64,000 bases of DNA from Bacteroidota bacterium (lineage in GTDB: Bacteria; Bacteroidota; Bacteroidia; AKYH767-A; OLB10), in NCBI GenBank assembly GCA_016713445.1, contig JADJPB010000015.1:84077-148076 (forward strand), read 5' to 3'. Of the stretch, positions 1-9,092 are shown piece after piece (the stretch's first letter is position 1; each line of letters starts with the position of its first letter). The position numbers were made by a program, and so were the translations under genes. Under the pieces are notes generated by a model that ran no database searches, had not been told where the DNA came from, and saw only the letters and a list, made by a program, of their open reading frames with translations.

Positions 1-1117
1 TTCAGGAAGCAAGGCATAGCCTACAAGTATAACCACAGTGCCCATTAACATCCCGCGTATCATTCGTGAAATGCGAATCGGAGTGTCGTATCCTCCGTTT
101 GAAATATGCGCTAAGAATCCAAACACCAATATAGATAGGAACTACTACTTCCATAAAGAAGGGCGGATACTTTGCCACTTGCGCATTGATGGACCAATAA
201 TTTTTGATGGCGATCATTCCTCCATAAATAAAAAGTCCATCTAACAAAGGTAACCAAACTCGAGAAAGAAAACGATGTGCAATGGAAATACCAGCTCTTA
301 ACCAGATCGCGATGTTAATGAGAAATGCAAATAATGCAGCTCCTCCAGGCGCAAAATGTTTGCGAGCAAAGATGACCATCGCTTTGTAAAAAACAAAAAC
401 ATAGTTCACGCTACTTTTTTTAGTGCTCTCCCCTTTGTAATGAATGATACGTGTATCGGCGAAGTAAAAATTTTTATAACCAGCCTTGGTAATGCGGTAA
501 CTTAAATCAATGTCTTCGCCATACATGAAAAAATCTTCGTCGAGTAATCCCGTTTTGTCTAGGGTTTCTTTTCGCATTAGCATAAAAGCACCCGACAATA
601 CATCTACTTCATTGGTTTTGTTTTTATCTAAATATCCTAAATGATATTTTCCAAATGTTTTGGAAGTAGGGAAAAGCGTAGCTAATCCAAAGATTTTATA
701 GAAGGCAACGGCAGGAGTTGGGAGTCCTCGCTTTGATTCAGGTAAGAAATTTCCTTTTCCATCAATCATGTGCACGCCTAATCCGCCAGCATTCTGATGC
801 GCATCCATGAATGCACAAACTTTCTTCAAGGTTTCTTCTTCAACAACAGTATCTGGATTTAAAAGTAAAATGTACTCTCCAAGCGCTTGACGAATTCCCT
901 GGTTGTTTGCTTTGGAGAAACCAACGTTGTCAGGGTTTGCAATAATTTTTACTTGTGGAAAATGTTGCGCAACCATGTCCACACTCCCATCACTCGATTG
1001 ATTGTCGATAACAAAGATTTCTGCATCCATTCCCTGAATGGCAGGCTGTAAACTTTGCAAGCACTGTTGCAAAAAATACCTGACATTGTAGTTGACAATT
1101 ATGATACTAAGTTTCAT
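1..1117 (-). CDS. Family 2 glycosyltransferase with C-terminal membrane segments (partial at left edge, frameshifted)
   Basis: Probably a membrane-associated GT-A glycosyltransferase that adds a sugar to a cell-surface glycan or lipid carrier. The N-terminus has the GT2 pattern: SIIIVNYN at residues 4-11, a VIDNQSSDGS nucleotide-binding stretch near 37-46, and LLLNPDT with the metal-binding Asp near 85-90. Three hydrophobic segments follow after residue 255. The frame changes at a TTT run near 98-100: beyond it the long frame gives an implausible Cys/His-rich tail, while the adjacent frame gives a sensible membrane tail beginning GGYDTPIRISRMIRG that runs out of the window. A one-base homopolymer error is likely. 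The gene starts at an ATG 18 bp downstream of recR and may be cotranscribed with it. Donor and acceptor cannot be told. Confidence 0.85.
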
Positions 1118-1135
1118 CGACGATTAATGAAAGAT

Positions 1136-1753
1136 TTATTTCACCAAATTATTTTCGTAAGGAATACGATTGATAATGGAGCGACCCAAAGTAACTTCAT
1201 CAGCATATTCTAAAGCACCACCAATGGCAACACCTCGTGCAAGCGTACTGATTTTTATGGAAAATGGTTTTAGTTTTTTGTATAAATAAAATAGAGTGGT
1301 GTCACCTTCCATCGTGGTGCTTAAAGCTGAAATCACTTCACTAACTTCACCTTTTCCAATTTTCTCGCACAAGCTTTCGATGTTTAATTGAGAAGGTCCA
1401 ATTCCATCCATCGGCGAAATTAATCCACCCAACACATGATAATGTCCTTTGTACGAAGACGTATTTTCAATGGCGATCACATCGCGGATATCTTCTACTA
1501 CACAAACCATCAACGCATCTCGATTCGGATCAGCGCAAATGGAACATAAATTTTCAGCAGTGATATTATGACAATTTTGGCAATAACGTAATTCTTTGCG
1601 TAATCGTATGAGCACTTCCCCGAAATTATTCACGTTTTCAGGCGATGTTTTTAAAAGGTGCAATACCATCCGCAGGGCACTTTTTTGTCCAATACCCGGC
1701 AATTGGGCAAAGGCATCAATGGCTTCATCAAGGATTTTAGAGGGAATTTGCAA
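1136..1753 (-). CDS. recR: Recombination mediator protein RecR
   Basis: Full-length RecR (205 aa), part of the RecFOR pathway that loads RecA on gapped DNA. It shows, in order, the helix-hairpin-helix (LPGIGQKSALR near 18-28), a four-cysteine zinc motif (C58, C61, C70, C73), the Toprim domain (VVEDIRDV, then STTMEGD near 145) and the C-terminal Walker-B-like region (LARGVAIGGALEYADE). The start is a TTG at 1751-1753: an in-frame stop lies just upstream and a -7 element (CAAATTTA on the plus strand, 1770-1777) sits about 17 bp before it, which leaves little room for a longer N-terminus. The glycosyltransferase follows 18 bp downstream. Confidence 0.96.
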   Translation of the reverse strand: MQIPSKILDEAIDAFAQLPGIGQKSALRMVLHLLKTSPENVNNFGEVLIRLRKELRYCQNCHNITAENLCSICADPNRDALMVCVVEDIRDVIAIENTSSYKGHYHVLGGLISPMDGIGPSQLNIESLCEKIGKGEVSEVISALSTTMEGDTTLFYLYKKLKPFSIKISTLARGVAIGGALEYADEVTLGRSIINRIPYENNLVK

Positions 1754-1769
1754 GGGATCTTATTTTGTA

Positions 1770-1777
1770 CAAATTTA
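1770..1777 (-). promoter_or_regulatory. Putative -7 element (TAnnTTTG) of recR
   Basis: On the minus strand the bases read TAAATTTG, an exact match to the Bacteroidota -7 consensus, about 17 bp before the recR start. No convincing -33 TTG was found at the normal spacing, so this is only a -7 call. Confidence 0.4.
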
Positions 1778-1860
1778 TGAATAGTCCTTGTTCAAAAAAA
1801 TTGAATTAAGGGTTAATATGCACCGATTAACGAATTTACTTTGCAAAATACAGATAAGTT

Positions 1861-3303
1861 ATGTCACCAGCACTGATCATATTCCTCATAGCCGCCTATT
1901 TCTTAGTACTATTATGGATTTCTTGGTACACAGCTCGAGGGGCTGGAAATGAAGCATTCTTCTTGGGAAATAAATCTTCTCCATGGTATATAGTGGCTTT
2001 CGGAATGATCGGGACCTCACTTTCTGGGGTAACATTTGTGTCGGTGCCGGGAACAATTGCTGCTTCAGGAATGTCTTATCTGATGGTGGTTTTTGGATAT
2101 TTTATCGGATATATGGGCGTCGCATTTATTCTTTTGCCGTTGTATTATCGATTGCAACTCACTTCTATCTATCATTATTTAGAACAACGTTTTGGTACTA
2201 TTTCCTATAAAACAGGTGCTACTTTTTTGTTGGTGTCAAGAACAGTTGGAGCTACTGCCCGACTTTATCTCGTGGTGCGTGTCTTGCAAGAATTAGTATT
2301 GAATCAAATGGGTATTCCTTTCATTGTTACTTCTGTGGTTATTTTATTACTGATTTTGGCGTATACATTTAAAGGGGGAGTGAAAACCATTGTTTGGACA
2401 GATACCTTGCAAACTACTTTTATGTTGGGCGGACTTATCGCTTGTGTGATTTATGTCTTGCAACATCTCGATCTTTCTTTTTCTCAAGCATGGGCGCAGA
2501 TGGATGCATTGGATTATGATAAATTTTTATTTACTGATATTAATTCTCCATCGCATTATATCAAACACTTATTAGGTGGAGCATTCATCGCACTTACCAT
2601 GACGGGTCTCGATCAAGAGATGATGCAGAAAAATATTTCGGTGCGTACCTTGAAGGATTCACAAAAGAATGTAGTAACCCTTAGTGTCATATTAATTTTT
2701 GTGAATTTTCTATTCTTGTTTTTAGGTGGAGTATTGTACTTGTACAGTAATCATTATAACCTTGGATTGAAAGGAGATGATTTATTCCCTACTTTAGCTA
2801 TGCAATATTTCCCTCCAGTGATGGGTTTGGTATTTATTATTGGATTAATCTCTGCGCTATTTCCTTCTGCTGATGGAGCCATCACCGCACTAACATCCAG
2901 TTTCTGTATTGACATTGTCGGGATTCAACGAAATAAAAATATTTCGGAGGATAAACGAGTAAGTATTCGTCGAAAAGTCCATCTTAGTTTTGCATTAGTA
3001 TTCTTGCTCTGTGTACTTATATTTCATTGGATCGATAATCGATCCATCATTGATCTCATCTTAAAACTTGCAGGTTATACCTACGGACCACTCCTCGGAT
3101 TATTTGCTTTCGGTGTATTGATGAAATCAAAGCTGAAAGAAAAATTTGTTCCATTGGTATGTTTACTCGCACCCTGTTTGTCGTGGATCCTCGCCGAAAA
3201 TGCTCCGATCTTATTAAATGGATTTAAGTTTGGCTACGAACTTTTATTGGTAAATGGATTTATTACTTTCTTAGGATTGTATTTCATTCGCGCAAAAGAA
3301 TAA
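1861..3303 (+). CDS. Sodium:solute symporter family protein
   Basis: A 480-aa integral membrane protein of the SSF family, expected to couple substrate uptake to the sodium gradient across the inner membrane. About 13 hydrophobic segments are visible from the first residues onward. The N-terminal half has the typical GNKSSPWYIVAFGMIGTSLSG region (37-57), whose Ser/Thr-Gly residues belong to the unwound TM1, followed by conserved YRLQLTSIYHYLEQRFG and later FIIGLISALFPSADGAITALTSS, the TM8 region contributing to sodium binding. The substrate is not evident; glucose/galactose, proline and pantothenate transporters share these features. A near-consensus -7 box (TTACTTTG, 1836-1843) lies 17 bp upstream. 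It is divergent from recR. Confidence 0.93.
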   Translation: MSPALIIFLIAAYFLVLLWISWYTARGAGNEAFFLGNKSSPWYIVAFGMIGTSLSGVTFVSVPGTIAASGMSYLMVVFGYFIGYMGVAFILLPLYYRLQLTSIYHYLEQRFGTISYKTGATFLLVSRTVGATARLYLVVRVLQELVLNQMGIPFIVTSVVILLLILAYTFKGGVKTIVWTDTLQTTFMLGGLIACVIYVLQHLDLSFSQAWAQMDALDYDKFLFTDINSPSHYIKHLLGGAFIALTMTGLDQEMMQKNISVRTLKDSQKNVVTLSVILIFVNFLFLFLGGVLYLYSNHYNLGLKGDDLFPTLAMQYFPPVMGLVFIIGLISALFPSADGAITALTSSFCIDIVGIQRNKNISEDKRVSIRRKVHLSFALVFLLCVLIFHWIDNRSIIDLILKLAGYTYGPLLGLFAFGVLMKSKLKEKFVPLVCLLAPCLSWILAENAPILLNGFKFGYELLLVNGFITFLGLYFIRAKE

Positions 3304-3523
3304 TTACTTTTCAGATGGGTTATATCATTTATACATAATGGATAGTCCATTTATTAAACATAAATGGAAGCATAATTCGAGCAATAAATTTTAATAAACA
3401 GTAGTTTCGTTCGGAAAGGTGTGGAGGTCGTCCACGCAATCCTGATGCTATCGCATAGGCGTCAGGCTAATGTAAAGGTTTAGCAACAATTTTGCTCTTG
3501 GTTTTGACTGCCATTATGAAATT

Positions 3524-3553
3524 TGTAGAGACGCCATTAATGGCGTCTCTACA
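3524..3553. repeat. Perfect 30-bp palindrome (TGTAGAGACGCCATT half)
   Basis: Half-site TGTAGAGACGCCATT is followed at once by its exact reverse complement: 15-bp arms, no loop. Short palindromes with GTAGAGACGC arms are known as dispersed repeats in other bacteria, notably cyanobacteria. Function unknown. Confidence 0.85.
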
Positions 3554-3574
3554 GGAATTCACCCCCTCTTCATA

Positions 3575-3627
3575 GAGCCCGCCTTCCATAAAATTGGATG
3601 AAATCCAATTTTATGGAAGGCGGGCTC
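3575..3627. repeat. Perfect inverted repeat, 25-bp arms, 3-nt loop
   Basis: The left arm (3575-3599) begins GAGCCCGCCTTCC and ends AATTGGAT; the right arm (3603-3627) is its exact complement; the loop is GAA. It lacks a following T-tract on either strand, so an intrinsic terminator is less likely than a repeat element or an RNA hairpin. Confidence 0.9.
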
Positions 3628-3774
3628 ATCAGTACCAATCAACAAATTATTTTAGTAGTACGACGAGGCAAATATTTTCTAAGAAAACTATAGTTTTTAA
3701 GAGTGAAAAGGTTGTTAATTTCCTCAAAAAATCACTTTTAAGCCTGACGCTAATAAGATAGCATCGGGATGGGT

Positions 3775-3927
3775 GGCGTGCTTTCTTTGGTTATACCGAC
3801 TCTACATATTAATTTATCGAGAGGATTAATATTCATAGAATGTAAGTCGGTATTCCACAACTTTATTTGTAATTGCATAAAAGCTACTCCTGTTTCACTT
3901 TCTTTTTACGTAAAAGAAAGTAACAAG
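3775..3927. repeat. 153-bp dispersed structured repeat, copy A
   Basis: Nearly the same sequence recurs at 26418-26570 with equal length. Landmarks: GGCGTGCTTTCTTTGG at the left, ATACCGACTCTACAT pairing with ATGTAAGTCGGTAT about 55 bp later, and a right-hand hairpin CTTTCTTT...AAAGAAAG. No open frame is conserved between the copies. Probably a non-autonomous repeat or structured element. Confidence 0.75.
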
Positions 3928-4097
3928 TAAAATAGGACTAGAATCTTAGTTTCAAACTAAAATTTATATTATAGATATACGGTGAACTAAATCGCTCTTG
4001 TTTATTTAATATAAATTCAATAAAAGTAAGTGTTAGGTGCTAATCAGAGTAAAATATAATTATAATTATTTGGACTATTAAATTTTTGTAAATGGAA

Positions 4098-5453
4098 TTA
4101 CACGGGTCGAACAATTAAATTTCCACCAAGGATATTTACTACTTCCACTTCAACATCCATCTCCACAAATCCACTTTCGCAACTCGCCGTATAAATATGT
4201 TCGTTTATAATTACTTTTCCTGATGGACGAAGTAACGATGAAGTTTGTCCGCGAGAACCAATTTCTGGAAGATGAATTGCAGACGAATATCCTGTTCCTG
4301 ATGATAGTTCAGTGTCTAACACCATTTTCTTAAATACTGGACTGCTCGCCAATAATTTACTTGAGAAGAGAAAGAGGACTAACGCTCCCGCCATACCTAA
4401 AAGTACAGTTGCAATGGAAGTAGATAATGCCAGTGTACTTACTCCACTAAAGTCAAAGCCGTCGTTTCGCAGTAAACTACTGATTAACCCAAACAGCAAT
4501 AATACCAAACCCGATATGCCTGCGATACCAAATCCAGGAATGACAAAGATTTCTGCAGCGATCAAAAGTATGCCAATGATAGAAACAAGAATTTCCCAGT
4601 TTGCCGCAAGACCATCCAAATAAAGTGGCGCGAAATACATCACCGCAGCAAGTACTGCAATCACCAAAGGAAATCCAATTCCCGGTTGTTGTAGTTCAAA
4701 ATACAATCCTCCTAACATCAATAAAATTAAAACTCCTGAAATAGCAGGATGCATTAACCATCCTATCATGCGATCGATTATCGAGGGAATGTAAGAAATG
4801 ATTTTGTAATTCGTAATTCCTGCTAATGCTAATGCTTCTTGTTCACTCTCGGCAATGCCATTACAATAATTTAATTTCAAAGCTTCGGTACTGGTAAGCG
4901 TTAGTACTTTTCCCGAATCATTCACGCCTTCAATAGCAATGCGAGGGTCCACCATCGCTTCAGCAATGCGCGGATCACGACCACGTGCCTCTGCCGTAGA
5001 ACGCATCATGCTGCGCATATAACTTTGGTATTTATCGGGAAGTGCTTCTGCATTTTGTGTAACCACCGTGGCGGCTCCTATACTTGCGCCTTTGCGCATG
5101 TAAATTTTTTCGCAAGCGATAGAAATAAGTGCTCCCGCCGATGCTGCATTGTTGTCGATATAGACAATCACTGGAATTTTACTGTTCAGGAATGAAGTTC
5201 GAATACTATCTGCCGCATCTACTAATCCACCATACGTATTCATCCTTACCATTACAAGATCAGCCTTCTGTAAATTTGCTTCTACCAATGCTTTAGAAAC
5301 TTGCCTAGCCATGCCAGGACTAATCTCTTCTTTGATATCTATTTGATATACAATAGATTTCTTCGTTGAATCACTAATTCCTTTTACTTTGCATACGTTG
5401 ATTCCAAGAAGCAACGTTATTAGTCCGAGGATGAAATAGTTAGAAGTTTTCAT
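4098..5453 (-). CDS. NfeD family membrane-bound serine protease (ClpP class)
   Basis: A 451-aa NfeD1b-type protein. After an N-terminal signal/anchor (residues 4-20) comes a ClpP/SppA-like domain with MNTYGGLVDAA near 71-81 and the nucleophile Ser106 in NNAASAGALISIA; K141 is a plausible general base. Four to five membrane segments follow (about 223-360), then a soluble C-terminal OB-fold NfeD domain ending in GGNLIVRPV. In characterised relatives the protease cleaves a partner stomatin/prohibitin-like protein and acts in membrane quality control. No stomatin gene is adjacent here. It is divergent from the LysM gene, with only about 115 bp between the likely starts. Confidence 0.92.
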   Translation of the reverse strand: MKTSNYFILGLITLLLGINVCKVKGISDSTKKSIVYQIDIKEEISPGMARQVSKALVEANLQKADLVMVRMNTYGGLVDAADSIRTSFLNSKIPVIVYIDNNAASAGALISIACEKIYMRKGASIGAATVVTQNAEALPDKYQSYMRSMMRSTAEARGRDPRIAEAMVDPRIAIEGVNDSGKVLTLTSTEALKLNYCNGIAESEQEALALAGITNYKIISYIPSIIDRMIGWLMHPAISGVLILLMLGGLYFELQQPGIGFPLVIAVLAAVMYFAPLYLDGLAANWEILVSIIGILLIAAEIFVIPGFGIAGISGLVLLLFGLISSLLRNDGFDFSGVSTLALSTSIATVLLGMAGALVLFLFSSKLLASSPVFKKMVLDTELSSGTGYSSAIHLPEIGSRGQTSSLLRPSGKVIINEHIYTASCESGFVEMDVEVEVVNILGGNLIVRPV

Positions 5454-5568
5454 CGTGTTAATTAATGTGTTGAAAAGAGAAAGGTGAATAACGGCTCATG
5501 CGATGAGCTTAATCCTATACTTGTGTAAAGATATGAATGAAAAGTTGATAGCTCTAAACAATGTGAAG

Positions 5569-6591
5569 ATGAGAATTTTAATAGTGTTATTAATCATGTT
5601 CGGCTTGCAAGTGCAAGCACAGAATCTGGATTCTGCGATGACGCGTTGGGTGAATGGAAAGAAATACATTTTGCATAGGATTAGTCCTAAAGAAACGTAT
5701 TCTAGTTTGTCGCGACAGTACCATGTTCCTGTTGCTGAAATACAAGCAGCAAATCCGAAATCGACGAATTTGAAAATTGGAGAAACGGTAAATATCCCTG
5801 TTAATTCTTCTACTCCAACAAAAAGTTCAGATACTAATATCCCAGCCACAATATCAAAACCTTCTCCAGTAACGGATATTTCGTTAGAAGGAAATTCAAA
5901 GAAAACACATACTGTTCAGAAGGGTGAAACGCTTTATGCGATTTCGAAAAGCTATAATATGAATGTGGATGATTTGAAGAAGTTAAATGGATTAAATTCG
6001 AATGCTGTTTCTATTGGTCAAAAATTGAAAGTACTTGCAATTTCAAAAACTGTTTCTCCTATACAACAGGAAGTTGGAATAGCTGCTAAAGTAGAAAAAG
6101 TTGTAACTGAAAATTCTTCTGTTGAAAGTAAAGTGAATGAAGAGTCAACACCAGCTCCAAAGGAAATTGTGACCACTCCAGTGGTGATTGAATCCACTAA
6201 AGCTATTGAGAATAAATCTCTCGATTCAACAGAACTCCCAAAGGTCTATAATAACCCAGGTACATCACGTACGAGTGTAATTGAAAAAGATCCTAAGAGT
6301 GGAGTGGAAGTGGAAAAAGTTACTGAAATAGGAGTAGCTACATGGATTACTGAAAGCGATTTGAACCAAAATAAATTTTATGCATTGCACCGTACTGCTC
6401 CTGTTGGGTCAATTATTAAGGTAACGAATCGAATGAATAATAATTCTGTTTTTGTGAAGGTAGTGGGCACTTTGCCAGATACAGGAGATAATAATGCAGC
6501 AATTATTAAAATTACACAAGCAGCCGCACAACGTATCGGCGCCATTGATCAAAAATTTACAGCCGAGCTTAGCTACGGTCTCACCCGATAA
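5569..6591 (+). CDS. Secreted LysM / RlpA-like double-psi barrel protein
   Basis: The start chosen is the ATG at 5569 because it gives a clean signal peptide (MRILIVLLIMFGLQVQA); a longer open frame begins at 5503. The mature protein has two LysM modules (about residues 33-78 and 114-158 counted from 5569; the second has the classic HTVQKGETLYAISKSYNMN), a low-complexity Ser/Thr/Glu linker, then a ~85-residue C-terminal domain resembling the double-psi beta-barrel of RlpA (GVATWIT, LHRTAPVGSIIKVTN, VFVKVVG). Family knowledge points to peptidoglycan binding in the periplasm and perhaps lytic transglycosylase-like activity. The catalytic Asp/His pair of active RlpA is not obvious, so it may be purely structural. 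Confidence 0.87.
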   Translation: MRILIVLLIMFGLQVQAQNLDSAMTRWVNGKKYILHRISPKETYSSLSRQYHVPVAEIQAANPKSTNLKIGETVNIPVNSSTPTKSSDTNIPATISKPSPVTDISLEGNSKKTHTVQKGETLYAISKSYNMNVDDLKKLNGLNSNAVSIGQKLKVLAISKTVSPIQQEVGIAAKVEKVVTENSSVESKVNEESTPAPKEIVTTPVVIESTKAIENKSLDSTELPKVYNNPGTSRTSVIEKDPKSGVEVEKVTEIGVATWITESDLNQNKFYALHRTAPVGSIIKVTNRMNNNSVFVKVVGTLPDTGDNNAAIIKITQAAAQRIGAIDQKFTAELSYGLTR

Positions 6592-6720
6592 AACCCTAGC
6601 AGGTTATGCCAGGCGCTCTTCTGAAAAGGGGGGCGCTATTTTCATTTATAGATTTCAAGCACGAGATGTGCACCCATTAAGATGGATATGAATTGTCTTT
6701 CGTGGCATTTTGAAATAAGG

Positions 6721-6728
6721 TACCTTTG
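6721..6728 (+). promoter_or_regulatory. Putative -7 element TACCTTTG
   Basis: Exact TAnnTTTG match 75 bp before the radical SAM gene. The nearest TTG upstream (6693-6695) has a 25-bp spacer, longer than usual, so the -33 box is uncertain. Confidence 0.4.
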
Positions 6729-6802
6729 AGAAAAATTAGATCCACGGTAACTCTTATAGTTTTCTATGGCTCTATCTCGAAGAGCTGAAGATAATTACTC
6801 GT

Positions 6803-8470
6803 ATGAAAGTCCTCCTCACTACACTTAACGCAAAGTATATTCACCTGAATTTGGCAATTCGGCTTTTGTATTCTTTGAATAAGCACCGTGAAGGTCTTGA
6901 ATGGAAGGAATTTACTATTAAGGAAAAACCGGAGGACATAGCAAATGCTTGCAGGGATTTTGATGTGGTAGCTTTCAGCTGCTATATCTGGAACATCACA
7001 CCCACCTTGGCCGTTGCTCGGCTCTTGAAGCAATTGAATCCGAATATAAAAATTTTATTAGGCGGTCCAGAAGTAAGTTATGAATATGATGATTTTATCG
7101 CTTTGCCAGAAGTAGATTATATTATCACAGGGGAAGGGGAAAATCCATTTTCATTGTTTTTAGATCATTACCCAAACCTAGATCAAGTTCCCAATTTGGT
7201 GTATAAATCAAAGGGAGAAGTAAAGTTGTTTCCAAAGGATGTCACTTTCGATTTGCAAAAATATAGCGGAATAAATCCTTATGAAAATGATCAGCCTTCC
7301 GATTTGTATAATAAAGTTTGTTATGTAGAAACATCAAGAGGCTGTCCGTATAAATGCGAATTTTGTTTGGCAAGTCTCGATAATAAAGTGCGGTATTTAC
7401 CTATTTATGATATTAAGTCGAACTTGTTGTATTTGATGGAACATGGGAGAACGATTAAATTTCTAGATCGTACTTTTAACGTAAAGAAAGATTTTGCGAT
7501 TGATATTTTTCAATTTATCCTCGACAATCATCGTCCGGGCAATGTTTTTCAATTTGAAATTACAGCGGATATTGTGCATCCCGATATCGTTGTCTTCATT
7601 CAAAAACACATTCCGAAGGATTTGTTCCGGTTTGAAATTGGAATTCAAACGGTGAATCAAAAGGCAAATCTGCAAGTCAGTAGAAAGCAAAATTTTGATA
7701 AGACGAGCGCTGTCATTAAGCAACTCGAAAATAAAATTGAGATGCATCTTGACCTTATCGTTGGATTACCACTCGATGAATGGGCGGATATTAAGATGAG
7801 TATTGAAGAAGTATTTAAACTGCACCCGCCCGAACTTCAATTGGGTTTCTTGAAATTTTTACGTGGTACACCACTCCGAAATAAACATCAACAACACGAT
7901 TATGTTTTTGATCCTATGCCGCCGTATCAGATGATTCAAAGCAAATACCTGAGTAAGGAAGAGCTTTACCGAATTACTTTGTTGGAAGAAGCCTTGGAAA
8001 TTTATTGGAATAAGAAACGTGCAGTGTTAACGTTGAAATATATTTCTCATCAATATAGCATTTTTGATTTCCTTCTCGGACTCGGTGAATATTTTAAAAG
8101 TCATCGTGATTTCCATCAACATACGTTGTATGATATTTATGATATGCTGTTTGAATTTGTTGAGTTGAATTACAGTCAGCATGTACACCTCAAACAAATG
8201 GTAGCCATCGACTATTACGCTCAATCAAAGGTAAAGCCTCAGGAGCGTTACATGATGGAATTACCACAAAAGGAAAAGGTGGAATTTATTGAAGCCAATA
8301 AATTGAACCATCATCAATTTCGATTCATTGTGCTGCCGATTACTTTCAACTATATAAAGCTGATGGAAACGGGTATCATTTCTCCTTCTACACATCCGCT
8401 CATCCTCCAGTATAATGGAACGACTAAACCAATGCTTCTGCAAGGTGTTTCAGAGATGGTGTATAAATAG
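6803..8470 (+). CDS. B12-binding domain radical SAM protein (DUF4080 type)
   Basis: A 555-aa protein with an N-terminal cobalamin-binding-like Rossmann domain (residues 1-130, containing VVAFSCYIWN and KILLGGPEVSYE), a radical SAM core whose 4Fe-4S cluster motif is C181-x3-C185-x2-C188 (RGCPYKCEFC), and a long C-terminal region of DUF4080 type. Such proteins reductively cleave S-adenosylmethionine to start radical chemistry. The exact reaction of DUF4080 members is not established; members of the wider class include methyltransferases. No His of the DxHxxG cobalamin motif is visible, so B12 may bind base-on or not at all. Single gene with repeat-filled DNA downstream. Confidence 0.9.
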   Translation: MKVLLTTLNAKYIHLNLAIRLLYSLNKHREGLEWKEFTIKEKPEDIANACRDFDVVAFSCYIWNITPTLAVARLLKQLNPNIKILLGGPEVSYEYDDFIALPEVDYIITGEGENPFSLFLDHYPNLDQVPNLVYKSKGEVKLFPKDVTFDLQKYSGINPYENDQPSDLYNKVCYVETSRGCPYKCEFCLASLDNKVRYLPIYDIKSNLLYLMEHGRTIKFLDRTFNVKKDFAIDIFQFILDNHRPGNVFQFEITADIVHPDIVVFIQKHIPKDLFRFEIGIQTVNQKANLQVSRKQNFDKTSAVIKQLENKIEMHLDLIVGLPLDEWADIKMSIEEVFKLHPPELQLGFLKFLRGTPLRNKHQQHDYVFDPMPPYQMIQSKYLSKEELYRITLLEEALEIYWNKKRAVLTLKYISHQYSIFDFLLGLGEYFKSHRDFHQHTLYDIYDMLFEFVELNYSQHVHLKQMVAIDYYAQSKVKPQERYMMELPQKEKVEFIEANKLNHHQFRFIVLPITFNYIKLMETGIISPSTHPLILQYNGTTKPMLLQGVSEMVYK

Positions 8471-8700
8471 CCTCCGCGCCTTTTTAACCTGAGCTTGCCG
8501 AGGTCGCGAAGCCTCGCGAGCGAGAAAATTTAACATAGCGCAGCCTTAGCGCCTCTGCGCCTTTGCGAGAAAATTTAGCATAGCGCAGCCTTCTTCGGCC
8601 TCCGCGCCTGTCTGCCTGCCGGCAGGCCCTTGCGAGAAAATTTAGCATAGCGCAGCCTTAGTGCCCGCATCTGTCTGCAGACACTAGAGAAAAAGAAGTT
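8471..8700. repeat. Composite of 45-bp units interrupted by short palindromes
   Basis: Copies of a 45-bp unit (core CATAGCGCAGCCTTAGCGCC ... TTTGCGAGAAAATTTAG) are interrupted by TCGCGAAGCCTCGCGA at 8504-8519, GCCTGCCGGCAGGC at 8614-8627 and TGTCTGCAGACA at 8672-8683, each a perfect or near-perfect palindrome. Another TCGCGAAGCCTCGCGA lies just beyond, at 8748-8763. No gene is visible. Confidence 0.75.
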
Positions 8701-8830
8701 CACTAGATATTAATTTGAATTTATAACTCCGTCTCCTCTGGAGAGGGTCGCGAAGCCTCGCGAGGGGAGAGGCTTGAACTCTAATGTTTCAATCAACTTT
8801 TTTCAATTCGAGAAATAAGAAACATGCTCA

Positions 8831-8934
8831 AGTATTCTCTAGTGTTCTCTAGTGTTCTCTAGTGTTCTCTAGTGTTCTCTAGTGTTCTCTAGTGTTCTCT
8901 AGTGTTCTCAAGTGTTCTCTAGTGATAAAATTTG
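8831..8934. repeat. 10-bp tandem repeat (AGTGTTCTCT)n
   Basis: About ten consecutive units of AGTGTTCTCT, with only isolated base changes in the first, eighth and last units. The spacer between the radical SAM gene and the small membrane protein is otherwise AT-rich. Non-coding. Confidence 0.92.
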
Positions 8935-9092
8935 AATTTTATTGGTAAGATAATGTGAATAGTAATCCTACATTTATCTCCCGCTTAATCTATTAATTCA
9001 AACTTTGTTGGACCGTTTATTTTTTTGGTTATTTTAGCAAAAGATTTATTTCAATTAACTAAAAGTGTTATTCCATCTTTAAATTTAAAATT

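Larger units (their letters stand above)
3304..4097. repeat. Repeat-packed intergenic region between convergent genes
   Basis: No gene is visible here. The stretch holds two perfect palindromes (3524-3553 and 3575-3627), an inverted pair of a 26-bp hairpin motif (about 3441-3467 and 3740-3766, starting CCTGATGCTATC on one strand and CCTGACGC on the other) and one copy of a 153-bp dispersed element (3775-3927). The last ~160 bp are AT-rich without features. Confidence 0.7.

Noticed and set aside
3575..3627. 25-bp inverted repeat as a plain terminator
   Set aside because: No T-tract follows on either strand, and the symporter stop is 270 bp away.
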